A stretch of 37,181 nucleotides of DNA from Verrucomicrobiota bacterium (GCA_016280825.1 JAEEHL010000042.1:1-37181); one strand, 5' to 3'. Counted from the first letter of the stretch, positions 19,739-29,486 are shown. The notes: a model not told the origin generated them from the letters alone. Numbers and translations are program-made.

Positions 19739-20878
19739 ATGGCCGAGGAGAAGAAGCTTCTTGAAGTCGAGGACGTCCGCCAGCGCATAGCCGGAATATC
19801 GGCGCGCGTCGGCGAGATGGCCGACTACATCAAGGTCGACGAGCGCCGCGCGAAGCTCGCCGAGCTTGAGGCGATGCAGGCCGCGCCGGACTTCTGGAAC
19901 AGCCAGTCGAAGGCGCGCGAGGTCATCGCGAAGACGAACGCCGAGAGGGCGTACGTCGTCCCCTTCGACGCGCTAAAGAAGACAGTCGAGGACGCTGGCG
20001 TCATGCTCGAGCTTGCCGAGATGGAGGAGGGGCCCGCGCAGCAGGCCGCCCTCGCCGACACGCTTGCGGAATGCGCCAAGGCGGACGAGTTCTTCGCGAA
20101 GCTCCGCCTGCAGTCGCTTCTCGGCGGCAAGTTCGACCAGTGCAACGTCTTTGTGAAGCTGCACGCAGGGCAGGGCGGCACGGAGGCCTGCGACTGGGTG
20201 CAGATGCTCTACCGCATGTACAAGCGCTATGCGGAGTCGCAGGGCTGGAAGATCGAGGAATACGACAGTCAGCCCGGAGAGGAGGCGGGCCTCAAGGACG
20301 TGTACTTCCGCGTCGAGGGGCCTTATGCGTTCGGGATGCTGAAGGCCGAGAGGGGCATACACCGCCTCGTGAGGATTTCGCCGTTCGACGCCAACAAGCG
20401 CCGCCAGACGTCGTTTGCGTCGATGGAGACCGTCGCCGAGATCGACGAGGACATCGACGTCGAGATCAAGGACGAAGACCTGAGGATTGACACCTACCGG
20501 AGCGGCGGCGCGGGCGGCCAGCACGTCAACAAGACCGACAGCGCCGTGCGCCTCACCCACCTCCCGACGGGCATAGTCGTCGCCTGCCAGAAGGAGCGCT
20601 CGCAGCACATGAACAGGGAAAAGGCCATGAACATGCTGCGCGCCCAGCTCTACGAATACTACGAAGACCAGAAGAAGGCCGAGATGGACCGCTTCTACGG
20701 CGCGAAGTCGGAGAACGGCTGGGGCTCGCAGATAAGGTCATATGTCTTCTGCCCGTATACGATGGTCAAGGACCTTCGCACCGAGTACGAGACGAGCGAC
20801 GTTAACGCGGTCATGGACGGCGACATCCAGCCCTTCATCGAGGCATGGCTCCAGATGAAGGCTACGGGGAATGGTTAG
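19739..20878 (+). CDS. prfB: Peptide chain release factor 2
   Basis: SPFDANKRRQTSFASMETV and RSGGAGGQHVNKTDSAVRLTHLPTGIVV (GGQ). Confidence 0.95.
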   Translation: MAEEKKLLEVEDVRQRIAGISARVGEMADYIKVDERRAKLAELEAMQAAPDFWNSQSKAREVIAKTNAERAYVVPFDALKKTVEDAGVMLELAEMEEGPAQQAALADTLAECAKADEFFAKLRLQSLLGGKFDQCNVFVKLHAGQGGTEACDWVQMLYRMYKRYAESQGWKIEEYDSQPGEEAGLKDVYFRVEGPYAFGMLKAERGIHRLVRISPFDANKRRQTSFASMETVAEIDEDIDVEIKDEDLRIDTYRSGGAGGQHVNKTDSAVRLTHLPTGIVVACQKERSQHMNREKAMNMLRAQLYEYYEDQKKAEMDRFYGAKSENGWGSQIRSYVFCPYTMVKDLRTEYETSDVNAVMDGDIQPFIEAWLQMKATGNG

Positions 20879-20908
20879 TCGTTAGTCGTTAGTAGTCAGT
20901 AGTCAGTG
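20874..20908. repeat. Heptanucleotide tandem array, 5 units (GTTAGTC x2, GTTAGTA, GTCAGTA, GTCAGTG)
   Basis: Units at 20874, 20881, 20888, 20895, 20902; includes prfB TAG (20876-20878) and the next GTG start (20906-20908). Confidence 0.92.
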
Positions 20909-21238
20909 GACGACAGAAATCTATATGGGCGGGCGATAGACCCGGGAAAGCGCGGTCGCCATGCAACCATCTCGTCCGCCCTTGACGCGTCGCTCAAGGA
21001 CATCCTCGTCGAGAGGAACGGCTTTTTCGACAGCCTTGCTGACGGGTGGAATCGGCTCTTCCCCGGGCTTCCCATAAGGCCGGGGCGCTACGAGGCAGGC
21101 GCCATCTACCTTTACGTTAGAAGCGCGCCGGCGAGATTCGCGATGGAGCCGCGCATGCCGGCCGTACGCCGCAAGATAGCCGCACTCCCCGGCGCTCCGC
21201 GCAAGCTGAAGGTCCTTCTGGAGATACATCCGGAATGA
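20906..21238 (+). CDS. Small protein, possibly DUF721/DciA-like
   Basis: FFDSLADGWNRLFPGLPIRPGRYEAGAIYLYVRSAPARFAMEPRMPAVRRKI resembles DUF721; ATGA coupling to next gene. Only plausible start is GTG 20906. Confidence 0.5.
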   Translation: MDDRNLYGRAIDPGKRGRHATISSALDASLKDILVERNGFFDSLADGWNRLFPGLPIRPGRYEAGAIYLYVRSAPARFAMEPRMPAVRRKIAALPGAPRKLKVLLEIHPE

Positions 21239-22713
21239 TTACCGGGATTCTCCTCGCTGCGTCGTTCATCCGCCCGATGGAGCGCATCGCCTCCGTCGAT
21301 CCGCTTGTCGCGGTCTCGTCGTCCGAGTGCTACGCCCTTCGCCTCGTCTACGAGACGCCGCTTGAGATAGACCCCAAGGCACGTCCCTACAGGCTCGTCC
21401 CCGGGGCATGCGAAATGCCGGAGGTATCCGCCGACGGAACGAGGTACGTTTTCAGGATGAGGAAGGGCGAGCTGAAGGCGGGCGACGCGGTGCGCTCGAT
21501 GCGGCGGCTCATGGACGTGAAGAACGCCTCTCCGAACGCCTGGATGGTGAAGGACGTCGAGTCCGTCGAGGAGGCGGGCGAGGGCGCGTTCGAGGTGAAG
21601 CTCAGGGGCAGGTGCCATTTCTTCCCGTGGCTTATGGCGATGCCGCAGATGGCGATTCTCAAGGAGGATGGCTCCGGCACGGGGACATTCAGGCTCGAAA
21701 GCTGGCGCAAGAACCACGAAATGGTGTTCAGGCGGCGAGGGCTCGATGAGCTGCCGCGGGACCCCGCCCGAATCGACGAGGTGCGCTACCTTGTCATCGA
21801 CGACACGATGACGCAGTGGCTCATGTTCCTCAAGGGAGAGCTCGATTTCATCGAAGACGTTTCAAGGGACAGCTTCGACGCCATCATCTCCGACCCAGGG
21901 GCCCTCGAACGCGCCGACGCGGTGAGCTACAGCGTGCCGCTTCTGCAGTTCAACTACCTCGGCATCAACATGACGGACCCGGTGCTCGGGAAGAACGTGA
22001 AGCTCCGCCAGGCGCTGAACGCCGCATTCGACTCCCGCACGTGGGAGAGGTTCTTCAACGACATGGTGGTCAAGGCGGACGGCCCCCTTCCGCCGTGCGT
22101 CGCCTGCAGGCTCGACACGCCATTCGAGTTTTCATACGACCTAGGCAGGGCGCGCGCGCTTCTTGCCGAGGCGGGCTATCCGGGCGGAATCGACCCGACG
22201 ACGGGCCGCCGGCTCGAACTCGTCCTCACAATCGGCCGCGCCACGCAGGACACGCGCGAGAAGGGCGAGCTCGTCGCGTCTTTCTTCGAGAAGATCGGCG
22301 TGAAGCTAAGGCTCGACTTCATGACGTGGGACGCGTTCCTCGTCGCGATCAACAAGGGGCGCGTGCAGATGTTCGACATCGCGTGGCTTGGCGACTATCC
22401 CGACGCGCAGACCTTCATGCAGCTATTCTATTCGCCGAACGTGCGCCCCGGTCCCAACCGCTCGGCATACACGAACAGGGAGTACGACGCCGAATACGAG
22501 GCCGCGCTCGCCGCGCCCGACGAGGCGGAACGGGACGTCCACTGGCGCAGGTGCCAGGAGATTTTCAGGGCCGACTGCCCCGTCGTGATGGAGCACTACA
22601 AGAAATCGTTCGTCATCGCGAAGAAGTGGATCAAGGGCTATGTGCCGGGGGATTTCATCTTCGGCGGGGAGAGATACTACCGGAACACCAGAGAAGGGGG
22701 TCAGGGCAAATGA
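21235..22713 (+). CDS. ABC transporter substrate-binding protein, family 5
   Basis: RLVPGACEMPEVSADGTRYVFRMRKGELKAGDAV; QFNYLGINMTDPVLGKNVKLRQALNAAFD. Confidence 0.88.
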   Translation: MITGILLAASFIRPMERIASVDPLVAVSSSECYALRLVYETPLEIDPKARPYRLVPGACEMPEVSADGTRYVFRMRKGELKAGDAVRSMRRLMDVKNASPNAWMVKDVESVEEAGEGAFEVKLRGRCHFFPWLMAMPQMAILKEDGSGTGTFRLESWRKNHEMVFRRRGLDELPRDPARIDEVRYLVIDDTMTQWLMFLKGELDFIEDVSRDSFDAIISDPGALERADAVSYSVPLLQFNYLGINMTDPVLGKNVKLRQALNAAFDSRTWERFFNDMVVKADGPLPPCVACRLDTPFEFSYDLGRARALLAEAGYPGGIDPTTGRRLELVLTIGRATQDTREKGELVASFFEKIGVKLRLDFMTWDAFLVAINKGRVQMFDIAWLGDYPDAQTFMQLFYSPNVRPGPNRSAYTNREYDAEYEAALAAPDEAERDVHWRRCQEIFRADCPVVMEHYKKSFVIAKKWIKGYVPGDFIFGGERYYRNTREGGQGK

Positions 22714-24110
22714 CGGGAATTGCGCTATCGGTTCTCGCTGCGGCGTTCGTCGCCTCAGAGGGAGGGGAGGAGCTCAGGCTTTTCCAGACGACGGAGGAGA
22801 AGGGGTTTCGCGAAATCGTGACGCCCGGCTTTACCATCCACCCATACCCGACCATCGAGCCGCTTGACGTGGACGCGGCTGTCGCAAAGCATGAGTTCCT
22901 TGCGCTTGGCGCATCGCTCACCGACGCCTCTGCGTGGGTCCTTGCGAACATGCCGGAGGAGAAGAGGGCGAAGCTCATGAGGGAGCTCTTCACGCCCGAG
23001 GGCTGCAATCTCGGGGCGATCCGCCTGAACATCGGCGCGAGCGACTACTCCACCGCCATCTACAGCTACGACGACGTTCCGGGCGATGTCGATATGAAGC
23101 ACTTCTCGCTCGCCCGCGACGACGAATACCTCGTGCCGATGGCGAAGGCCGTGAAGGCGCTAAGGCCGGACCTCTTTGTGTTCGCCGCGCCGTGGAGCCC
23201 GCCAGGGTGGATGAAGACGTCTGGCATGATGATGGCGGGCAACCTTAAGAAGGAGTGCATGCCGGCGCTTGCGAACTACTTTGTAAAGTACGTGCAGGGG
23301 TATGGCGAACGCGGCGTAGCCATCGACGCCGTCTCGCCGCAGAACGAGACGATGTGCGACACGGGCGGAATGTATCCATGCTGCACGTATTCCGCCGCGA
23401 TGGAAGGCGCGTTCGTCCGCGACCATCTTGCGCCGGCGCTGCGCAATGCGGGGCTTAAGACGAAGATATGGGTGCACGACCACGACCCGACGGCGAAGGG
23501 CGCTCTCAGGGTGGCGGAGCTTCTCTCCATGCCCGGCGTGGAAGGCGCGGTGGGCGGCGTCGCATGGCACTGCTACTGCGACGGCGCTCTCTCGACGAAC
23601 CTCGCCCCGCTCAAGGCGGCGCACCCGGCGCTTCCGTTCTACCACACCGAGAACGGCCCGCACATCCTCATCAAGGAGCGCACCGAATGGTGGTGGGCGG
23701 CGAAGGTCTTCGGGATGCTGCAGAACGGCTGCTCGATGTTCACGTCGTGGTGCCTCTGCCTCGACGAGCTTGGAACTCCAATGACGGGCGGGCACCTCTG
23801 CGGCGGGTTCACCGTGGTAGATTCCGAGACGCACGAGGTCTCGTATTCGCCGCAGTACAGGCTCTTTAGGCACATTGGCCCCTTCGTGAAGCGCGGCGCA
23901 CGCGTGATGGAGGTGCAGGGCTCGCGCGACGGAACGAGGCTGATCCTCTTCCGCAACCCCGACGGCGAATACGTACTCGTGGTGGCATGCGATGGCTCGC
24001 CTGTGCGAAAGATACAGCGCCACCGCCTCGTCATCAAGTACAAGGGCCGCTACAAGACACTGCCCCTGCCTGGCTGCCAGTGGTCGGTTTCGACGCTCCT
24101 TTTCAAGTAG
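22710..24110 (+). CDS. Glycoside hydrolase family 30 (glucosylceramidase-like)
   Basis: GASLTDASAWVL, APWSPPGWMKTSGMM, AVSPQNETM (acid/base), FYHTENG (nucleophile). ATGA overlap; ORF-track start 21816 is an out-of-frame extension across the SBP gene. Confidence 0.9.
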   Translation: MTGIALSVLAAAFVASEGGEELRLFQTTEEKGFREIVTPGFTIHPYPTIEPLDVDAAVAKHEFLALGASLTDASAWVLANMPEEKRAKLMRELFTPEGCNLGAIRLNIGASDYSTAIYSYDDVPGDVDMKHFSLARDDEYLVPMAKAVKALRPDLFVFAAPWSPPGWMKTSGMMMAGNLKKECMPALANYFVKYVQGYGERGVAIDAVSPQNETMCDTGGMYPCCTYSAAMEGAFVRDHLAPALRNAGLKTKIWVHDHDPTAKGALRVAELLSMPGVEGAVGGVAWHCYCDGALSTNLAPLKAAHPALPFYHTENGPHILIKERTEWWWAAKVFGMLQNGCSMFTSWCLCLDELGTPMTGGHLCGGFTVVDSETHEVSYSPQYRLFRHIGPFVKRGARVMEVQGSRDGTRLILFRNPDGEYVLVVACDGSPVRKIQRHRLVIKYKGRYKTLPLPGCQWSVSTLLFK

Positions 24111-24149
24111 ACCGCCATGCCCTTTACAATTTTTGTTTTGAAATTATGC

Positions 24150-24178
24150 TTGACTATTTCGCGGAAAAACAATAAAAT
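24150..24178 (+). promoter_or_regulatory. Sigma70-like promoter for the mre cluster
   Basis: TTGACT-N17-TAAAAT upstream of mreB. Confidence 0.75.
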
Positions 24179-24217
24179 ACCTGTTTGTTGAGTGGAACAA
24201 GAAAGAAAACGCGCATC

Positions 24218-25255
24218 ATGCTAAAGCTAAGCAACATACTTTCGGCCGACATCGGCATAGACCTTGGTACGGCAAATACCATTGTGTATGTCAGGAACGA
24301 AGGCATCAAGCTTCGCGAGCCGTCCGTGGTGGCCATTCAGACCGGCACGAAGCGAGTGCTTGCCGTCGGCGTCGAGGCCAGGAACATGATTGGGCGCACT
24401 CCGCCGAACATCATTTCCATGCGGCCCATGAAGTCGGGCGTCATTGCCGACTTCGACATAACCGAGGCGATGCTCCAGTATTTCATCCGCAAGGTGTGTC
24501 CCCGCAGGTTCTATTCGAAGTACGTGCGCCCGCGGCTCGTGATAGCGGTTCCCTCTGGGATTACCGACGTCGAGAAGCGCGCCGTGGAGGATGCCGCCCA
24601 CGCGGCCGGCGCGGGAACGGTGATCCTCATCGAAGAGCCGATGGCCGCCGCGATCGGCGTGGGGCTCCCCGTCTCCGAGCCGCAGGGCTCGATGATCGTG
24701 GATATCGGCGGCGGAACGTGCGAGGTGGCGATAATCTCCCTTGGCGGCATAGTGCACAGCTATTCCGCGCGTCAGGCGGGGGGCGACGCCATGGACGAAT
24801 GCATCGCCAGCTACATAAAGCGGGTCTACAACCTGCTTGTCGGCGAGCGGATGTCCGAGATGATAAAGATTGAGATAGGGAGCGCCTATCCGATGGCTGA
24901 GGAGAAGACGCTCGAGGTGAAGGGTAGAGACATAGTGGCAGGGTTGCCGAAGACTTTGACTATAACTTCGGAGGAAGTGCGCGAGGCGCTGAAGGACCCG
25001 GTAGGTCAGATAGTCGATGCGGTCAGGACGACGCTCGACAAGTGCGAACCGGAGCTTGCGGCGGATCTTGTAGACAGGGGGCTTGTGCTTTCGGGCGGCA
25101 GTTCCCAGCTAAGGGGGCTCGACAAGCTCCTCTCCGACCAGACCGGCCTTCCGGTCACCGTTGCGGACGATCCGCTTTCGGCGGTGGCGGAAGGCACGGG
25201 CGCGGTACTGAAGGAGATCGACTCCCTCGAAAAGTACAGGCGCAGCGCGTCATAG
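24218..25255 (+). CDS. mreB: Rod shape-determining protein MreB
   Basis: ADIGIDLGTANTIVYV, PSVVAI, VPSGITDVEKRAVEDAA, IEEPMAAAIGVGLPV, VDIGGGTCEVAIISLGG, LSGGSSQLRGLD. Confidence 0.97.
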   Translation: MLKLSNILSADIGIDLGTANTIVYVRNEGIKLREPSVVAIQTGTKRVLAVGVEARNMIGRTPPNIISMRPMKSGVIADFDITEAMLQYFIRKVCPRRFYSKYVRPRLVIAVPSGITDVEKRAVEDAAHAAGAGTVILIEEPMAAAIGVGLPVSEPQGSMIVDIGGGTCEVAIISLGGIVHSYSARQAGGDAMDECIASYIKRVYNLLVGERMSEMIKIEIGSAYPMAEEKTLEVKGRDIVAGLPKTLTITSEEVREALKDPVGQIVDAVRTTLDKCEPELAADLVDRGLVLSGGSSQLRGLDKLLSDQTGLPVTVADDPLSAVAEGTGAVLKEIDSLEKYRRSAS

Positions 25256-25266
25256 CCAAGGTCTTC

Positions 25267-25292
25267 GGCGTCCCGCATGGTTGCGGAACGCC
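25267..25292 (+). other. Intercistronic hairpin between mreB and mreC
   Basis: GGCGT-c-CCGCA-tggt-TGCGG-a-ACGCC: ten base pairs with one mismatch, 4-nt loop. Confidence 0.6.
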
Positions 25293-25294
25293 AA

Positions 25295-26050
25295 ATGAAA
25301 AGAAACGGAAAAAGCAGATTGCCGGTTTTCGCGGTCGCGGTTGCGCTCGCGGCGGCGTACTTTGCCTTTCGCTCGGCGACGGCGGAGTCGGTCTATCCCA
25401 TAGAAAAGGCCGTGCGCTTCTTCAGGCGCGGCGTAGTCGCCCGCGTGGCTGGTGCGTTCAGGGGGGCGGAGGCGCGCGCGGAGAATGCAAGGCTTAAACG
25501 GCAGGTCATGGCGCTTGCCGTGCTCGTTGATGACGTGGAGAGGCTCGAGAAGGAGAACGTCCGCCTCCGGAAGCTTCTCGACTGCCGCGCGCGGCTCCCC
25601 GGGCGGTGGATCGCGGCGGGCGTCCTCTCGCGAGGCGGCGGGGCGGTGGACACGGGCGGAATGCTGCGCATCGACAAGGGCTCCCTCTCCGGCGTGCGCA
25701 AGGACGCGGTGGTCGTGGTGCCGGAAGGCCTCGTCGGCAAGGTCTCCTCCGTCACGGCGCACACGGCGGAGGTGATACTCGTCATCGACCCGAGGCTCAA
25801 CGTCTCCTGCGTTTTCGAAAAGCCGGGTGCGAAGGCGTACGGAATCCTTTCCGGCGGCACGGAGGACCGCATTGCGGTAAAGTACATGACGCCAGGCGCA
25901 GAGACCGCGGGCGCCGGGTCGCGCGTTCTCACCTCTGGCCTTGGCGGGGTGTTTCCGCCGGGGTTCGTGGTAGGCGACTACACCGGCGACGGCGCGGTGG
26001 CATCGCGGGTCGACTTCTCGTCACTTGAAGACGTTCTCGTTCTCGAATGA
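25295..26050 (+). CDS. mreC: Rod shape-determining protein MreC
   Basis: N-terminal TM, coiled coil, then GGMLRIDKGSLSGVRKDAVVVVPEGLVGKVSSVTAHTAEVILVIDPRLNVSC. Start could be 25277. Confidence 0.92.
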   Translation: MKRNGKSRLPVFAVAVALAAAYFAFRSATAESVYPIEKAVRFFRRGVVARVAGAFRGAEARAENARLKRQVMALAVLVDDVERLEKENVRLRKLLDCRARLPGRWIAAGVLSRGGGAVDTGGMLRIDKGSLSGVRKDAVVVVPEGLVGKVSSVTAHTAEVILVIDPRLNVSCVFEKPGAKAYGILSGGTEDRIAVKYMTPGAETAGAGSRVLTSGLGGVFPPGFVVGDYTGDGAVASRVDFSSLEDVLVLE

Positions 26051-26502
26051 AAAGGGACATAGCGACGTTCGCCTTCTCCGTGCTCTTTCTCGTGGGGTGC
26101 GCGGCCGCGGAAGACCTTTCGCCGAAGATCCTCGGCCTCGGGCTTCCGTTCGTGATGGCCTCGGCGCTCGTCTTTTCCGACAGGCGGCTTTCCTCGTGGA
26201 CACACACGATGGTGTTTGCCGCGGCCGCCGGCGCGATAGAGGATTCCCTCTGCGGGTTCCCCCCCGCCGCGAGCGCGTCGTTCTTCGCGGCGGCGGCCTT
26301 CGCTGTCAGGAAGTTCTCCCTTTCGATGCCGGTTTCGTCGCTTGCCTTTCCGCTGTATCTTGCCTGGCTTTGGACGTGGGGGCTCGTCTCCGGAGGCGGC
26401 AACTACCTGAGGTTCGTCCTGTTCGCCCCGTTCGGCCTGGTCGCCACCGCGGTCGTCGCCTTCCTTGCGGGGGCGTGCGCGAGAAAGGCGGGCCTTAGGT
26501 GA
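26047..26502 (+). CDS. mreD: MreD-like rod shape-determining membrane protein
   Basis: Multi-TM 151-aa protein positioned between mreC and PBP2. Confidence 0.7.
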   Translation: MKRDIATFAFSVLFLVGCAAAEDLSPKILGLGLPFVMASALVFSDRRLSSWTHTMVFAAAAGAIEDSLCGFPPAASASFFAAAAFAVRKFSLSMPVSSLAFPLYLAWLWTWGLVSGGGNYLRFVLFAPFGLVATAVVAFLAGACARKAGLR

Positions 26503-28280
26503 TACGCACCGAGAGGATCGTAAGCGACGTCACGGTGGTCTCCGCCGGGATCGCGTTTGCCGCTGGGCTCGTCCTCCTGGGGGTGAAGCTCAAGTCGGTG
26601 CAGGTCGATTCCGCGGCGGCGTACAATCTCGAGAAGTCTCGCCAGTCGACGCGCCTCGTGCAGACTGCCGCGCCGCGCGGAAGGATACTTGACCGCGCAG
26701 GCCGCGTGCTTGCCGAGAACAGGCGCGCCTTCTCGATAGTGCTCTTTCCCGAGACGTTCCAGAGAAAGACTCTCGAGGGCACCGTCTCCGCCATTACCGG
26801 GGCGCTTTCCGCCGTTTCGCGCACGATCGGCGCGGACATCCCCGCCTCTGTCTCCGACGTGGAGAGGATACGCCGGCATCTCGTCCGCTCCCAGGCGCTT
26901 CCGTACAGGGTGTTGCGCGATGTCGACGAAAGCGCGGTCGCGAGGCTATTTGAGCACGGCGACGAACTGCCTGGCTTCGGCTGTGTGGAGGAATACGAGC
27001 GCAGGTATCCGGGCGGGTCGCTCGCGGCACATGTCATTGGCTACGTCGGGCGCGAGGAGGCCGACGGCGTCACCGGCGACGAGAAGATAAACTTCAGGGA
27101 GAAGGAGCTTGCGGGCCGTTCCGGCATGGAGGCCTGCTGCGACGCATACCTGAGGGGCGTCTCGGGGGAGCGGCGGCTCACGGTGGACGCGCGCGGCTTT
27201 ATGGTGCGGGAGGAGGAGCTTCGCCCCGCGATACAGGGGCCAGACATCGTCCTCACGCTCGACGCCGCGCTCCAGCGCGCAGTCGAGCGGCAGCTCGCGG
27301 GACGGCGCGGCGCGTGCGTCGTCATGGATGCGAAGGACGGCGCCGTCCTCGCCCTCGCGAGCGCGCCTGCGTACGACCTCAACTCCTTTGTGCCGTACCT
27401 GACGCACGACAGGTACTTCGCCCTGACCAACAGTGCCGACCGTCCCCTCGTGAACCGGGCCACGGCGAGCGCCTACGCCCCGGGCTCGACCTTCAAGCCC
27501 ATCACTGCGCTTGCCGCCCTCGCCGCAGGTGCCGACCCGGAGGAGAAGTACCTTTGCTGCGGGTTCTTCGAATACGGCACGATGACGCTTTCCTGCTCGC
27601 GCAGATGGGGCCACGGGGAGCTCGACATGGTCGAGGCGCTGAGGGACAGCTGCAACCCCTACTTCGCAGAACTCGGCATGATGGCCGGGACGAACCTGCT
27701 CTTCGAGACCGCGCGGAAGTTCGGGCTTGGCTCGCGCACGGGGATTGACTTCCAGATTGATGCGGCGGGGCTTGTCCCCGACGGGCAGGCGTCGGCCGGG
27801 CGGCAGTGGTGGCCGGGCGAGCTCGCCCACATGGCAATCGGCCAGGACAGGCTCCTTGCAACGCCGTTGCAGATGGCGGTCGTCGCAGGTGCACTCGGCA
27901 CGGGGCGCCTCGCGACGCCGCGGATCAATTCCGCGACGAAGCCCCGCCTCAGGCCGCTGCAGGTCCCTGTGGAGCATCTCGAGATCGTCCGCGAGGGGAT
28001 GCGCAGGGTCGTGGGGAGGAACGGCACCGGCTCCGCAGGCGCGGAAGGGGTGAAGGCGTTCGTCATCGGCAAGACCGGCACGGCTGAAGTTGGTTCCCAT
28101 GCGAACCGCCGCAAGAACACCTGGTTCATCGCGTACGCCAGGGCGAACGAAGAGTCCGGAGCGCGGGCGCGCGCGTCGAAGGCGGAGGTAGCCGTGGCGA
28201 TGGTGGTGGAGAACGGGGAGTCCGGCGGGCATACTACGGCCCCGAGGGTGGCCGCCGTGCTGAGGGAGGTGTTCAATTGA
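26499..28280 (+). CDS. mrdA: Penicillin-binding protein 2 (peptidoglycan transpeptidase)
   Basis: AAPRGRILDRAGRVLAENR, YAPGSTFKPITALAAL (SxxK), DSCNPYFAELG (SCN), IGKTGTAEV (KTGT). Confidence 0.95.
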   Translation: MIRTERIVSDVTVVSAGIAFAAGLVLLGVKLKSVQVDSAAAYNLEKSRQSTRLVQTAAPRGRILDRAGRVLAENRRAFSIVLFPETFQRKTLEGTVSAITGALSAVSRTIGADIPASVSDVERIRRHLVRSQALPYRVLRDVDESAVARLFEHGDELPGFGCVEEYERRYPGGSLAAHVIGYVGREEADGVTGDEKINFREKELAGRSGMEACCDAYLRGVSGERRLTVDARGFMVREEELRPAIQGPDIVLTLDAALQRAVERQLAGRRGACVVMDAKDGAVLALASAPAYDLNSFVPYLTHDRYFALTNSADRPLVNRATASAYAPGSTFKPITALAALAAGADPEEKYLCCGFFEYGTMTLSCSRRWGHGELDMVEALRDSCNPYFAELGMMAGTNLLFETARKFGLGSRTGIDFQIDAAGLVPDGQASAGRQWWPGELAHMAIGQDRLLATPLQMAVVAGALGTGRLATPRINSATKPRLRPLQVPVEHLEIVREGMRRVVGRNGTGSAGAEGVKAFVIGKTGTAEVGSHANRRKNTWFIAYARANEESGARARASKAEVAVAMVVENGESGGHTTAPRVAAVLREVFN

Positions 28281-29485
28281 CGATGCTCTCAAAGCTCTCC
28301 AGGTTCAGCTGGACGATGTTCGCGGCGACGCTCCTCCTCATCGCCTGCGGGACGATTGCCATAAAGAGCGCCGGAGCGGCCCGCGCAGACGCCGTGTTCC
28401 ACACGATGTGGAAAAGCAACCTCTGGACGGCCGCCGTCGGGCTTGCGCTGTATTTTGCGCTTGCGTTCGCCGACTACAGGAAGATCGTGAAATGGTGCGC
28501 TATGCCGGCATACGTCGTCGCAGTGGCCATGCTAGCGGCGGTTCTCGCGTTCGGCACGTCGCGATTTGGCGGCAGAAGGTGGCTCTGGTTCTTCCAGCCG
28601 AGCGAGGTGGCAAAGCTTTGCGTGATAGCCCTCGTCGCACGCCTTGCCTCCTCGTCGAGGCTTCCCCTCGGGCTCGTGAAGGAGCGTTTCTCCGGGTTTG
28701 CGCTTCTCTCGCTCGTCGTGGCGCTGCCGATTGCGCTCATCCTGCTGGAGCCGGACCTCGGCACGGCGCTAGTGCTCGTCCCGGCGGTGGTGATGGTCTT
28801 CTTCACGGGCGGTGTCTGGCGGACGGGGCTTGTGGCGCTTCTTTCTGCGGGGGCGGTGTCCGTGGCGCTAGTGCTTGGGGCGGTTCACGAGGCGGAGAAG
28901 CCGGGGGTGGCGCCCGAGAGGCGCGAGGCGATATTGAGGTTCGTTCCGCTCAGGGAGCACCAGGTGCGCCGCGTGAAGGTCTTTCTATTCCCCGACGAGG
29001 ACATCCACGACTCGGGCTACACCCTGAGGCAGGCGAAGATCTCCATCGGCTCGGGCGGGCTTTCCGGCAAGGGCATCGGGAAGGGCGAGTCGAACCACCT
29101 GAAGTACCTCCCGCAGGCGATATCGATGAACGATTTCATCTTCTGCGTCTGGGCGGAGGAGACGGGCTTCATCGGCTCCGCCGCGCTCATAGCCCTCTTC
29201 GCGCTCGTCATCCTGCCAGGCGTGTTCGTGGCGTACCGTGCGGAAGACGGCACGGGCAGGCTTCTCGCGCTTGGGCTGACCACGCTTTTCTTCGCGCACG
29301 TCTTCATCAACATCGCAATGTCGCTTGGGCTGGTTCCGATAACGGGGCTTCCGCTCCCGTTCATCTCGTCCGGGCGCACGTTCCTCGTGACGATGATGGC
29401 GTCGCTCGGCATGGTTCAGAGCGTTTCGATTTACGGCGGGAGTTCCGCCGTGCAGGAATATCCGCAAAACAACGAAAGGACATGA
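28277..29485 (+). CDS. rodA: SEDS family RodA
   Basis: FGGRRWLWFFQPSEVAKL, LLEPDLGTALVLVP, QAKISIGSGGLSGKGIGKGESNHLKYLPQAISMNDFIFCVWAEETGF. Confidence 0.96.
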   Translation: MTMLSKLSRFSWTMFAATLLLIACGTIAIKSAGAARADAVFHTMWKSNLWTAAVGLALYFALAFADYRKIVKWCAMPAYVVAVAMLAAVLAFGTSRFGGRRWLWFFQPSEVAKLCVIALVARLASSSRLPLGLVKERFSGFALLSLVVALPIALILLEPDLGTALVLVPAVVMVFFTGGVWRTGLVALLSAGAVSVALVLGAVHEAEKPGVAPERREAILRFVPLREHQVRRVKVFLFPDEDIHDSGYTLRQAKISIGSGGLSGKGIGKGESNHLKYLPQAISMNDFIFCVWAEETGFIGSAALIALFALVILPGVFVAYRAEDGTGRLLALGLTTLFFAHVFINIAMSLGLVPITGLPLPFISSGRTFLVTMMASLGMVQSVSIYGGSSAVQEYPQNNERT

Positions 29486-29486
29486 A

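Noticed and set aside
19739-19900. prfB programmed frameshift
   Set aside because: The ORF is continuous from the start to the GGQ region; no internal UGA slippery site is needed.
21816-22709. N-terminal extension of the GH30 ORF
   Set aside because: Overlaps the second SBP gene in another frame; ATG 22710 has an ATGA overlap and signal-like start.
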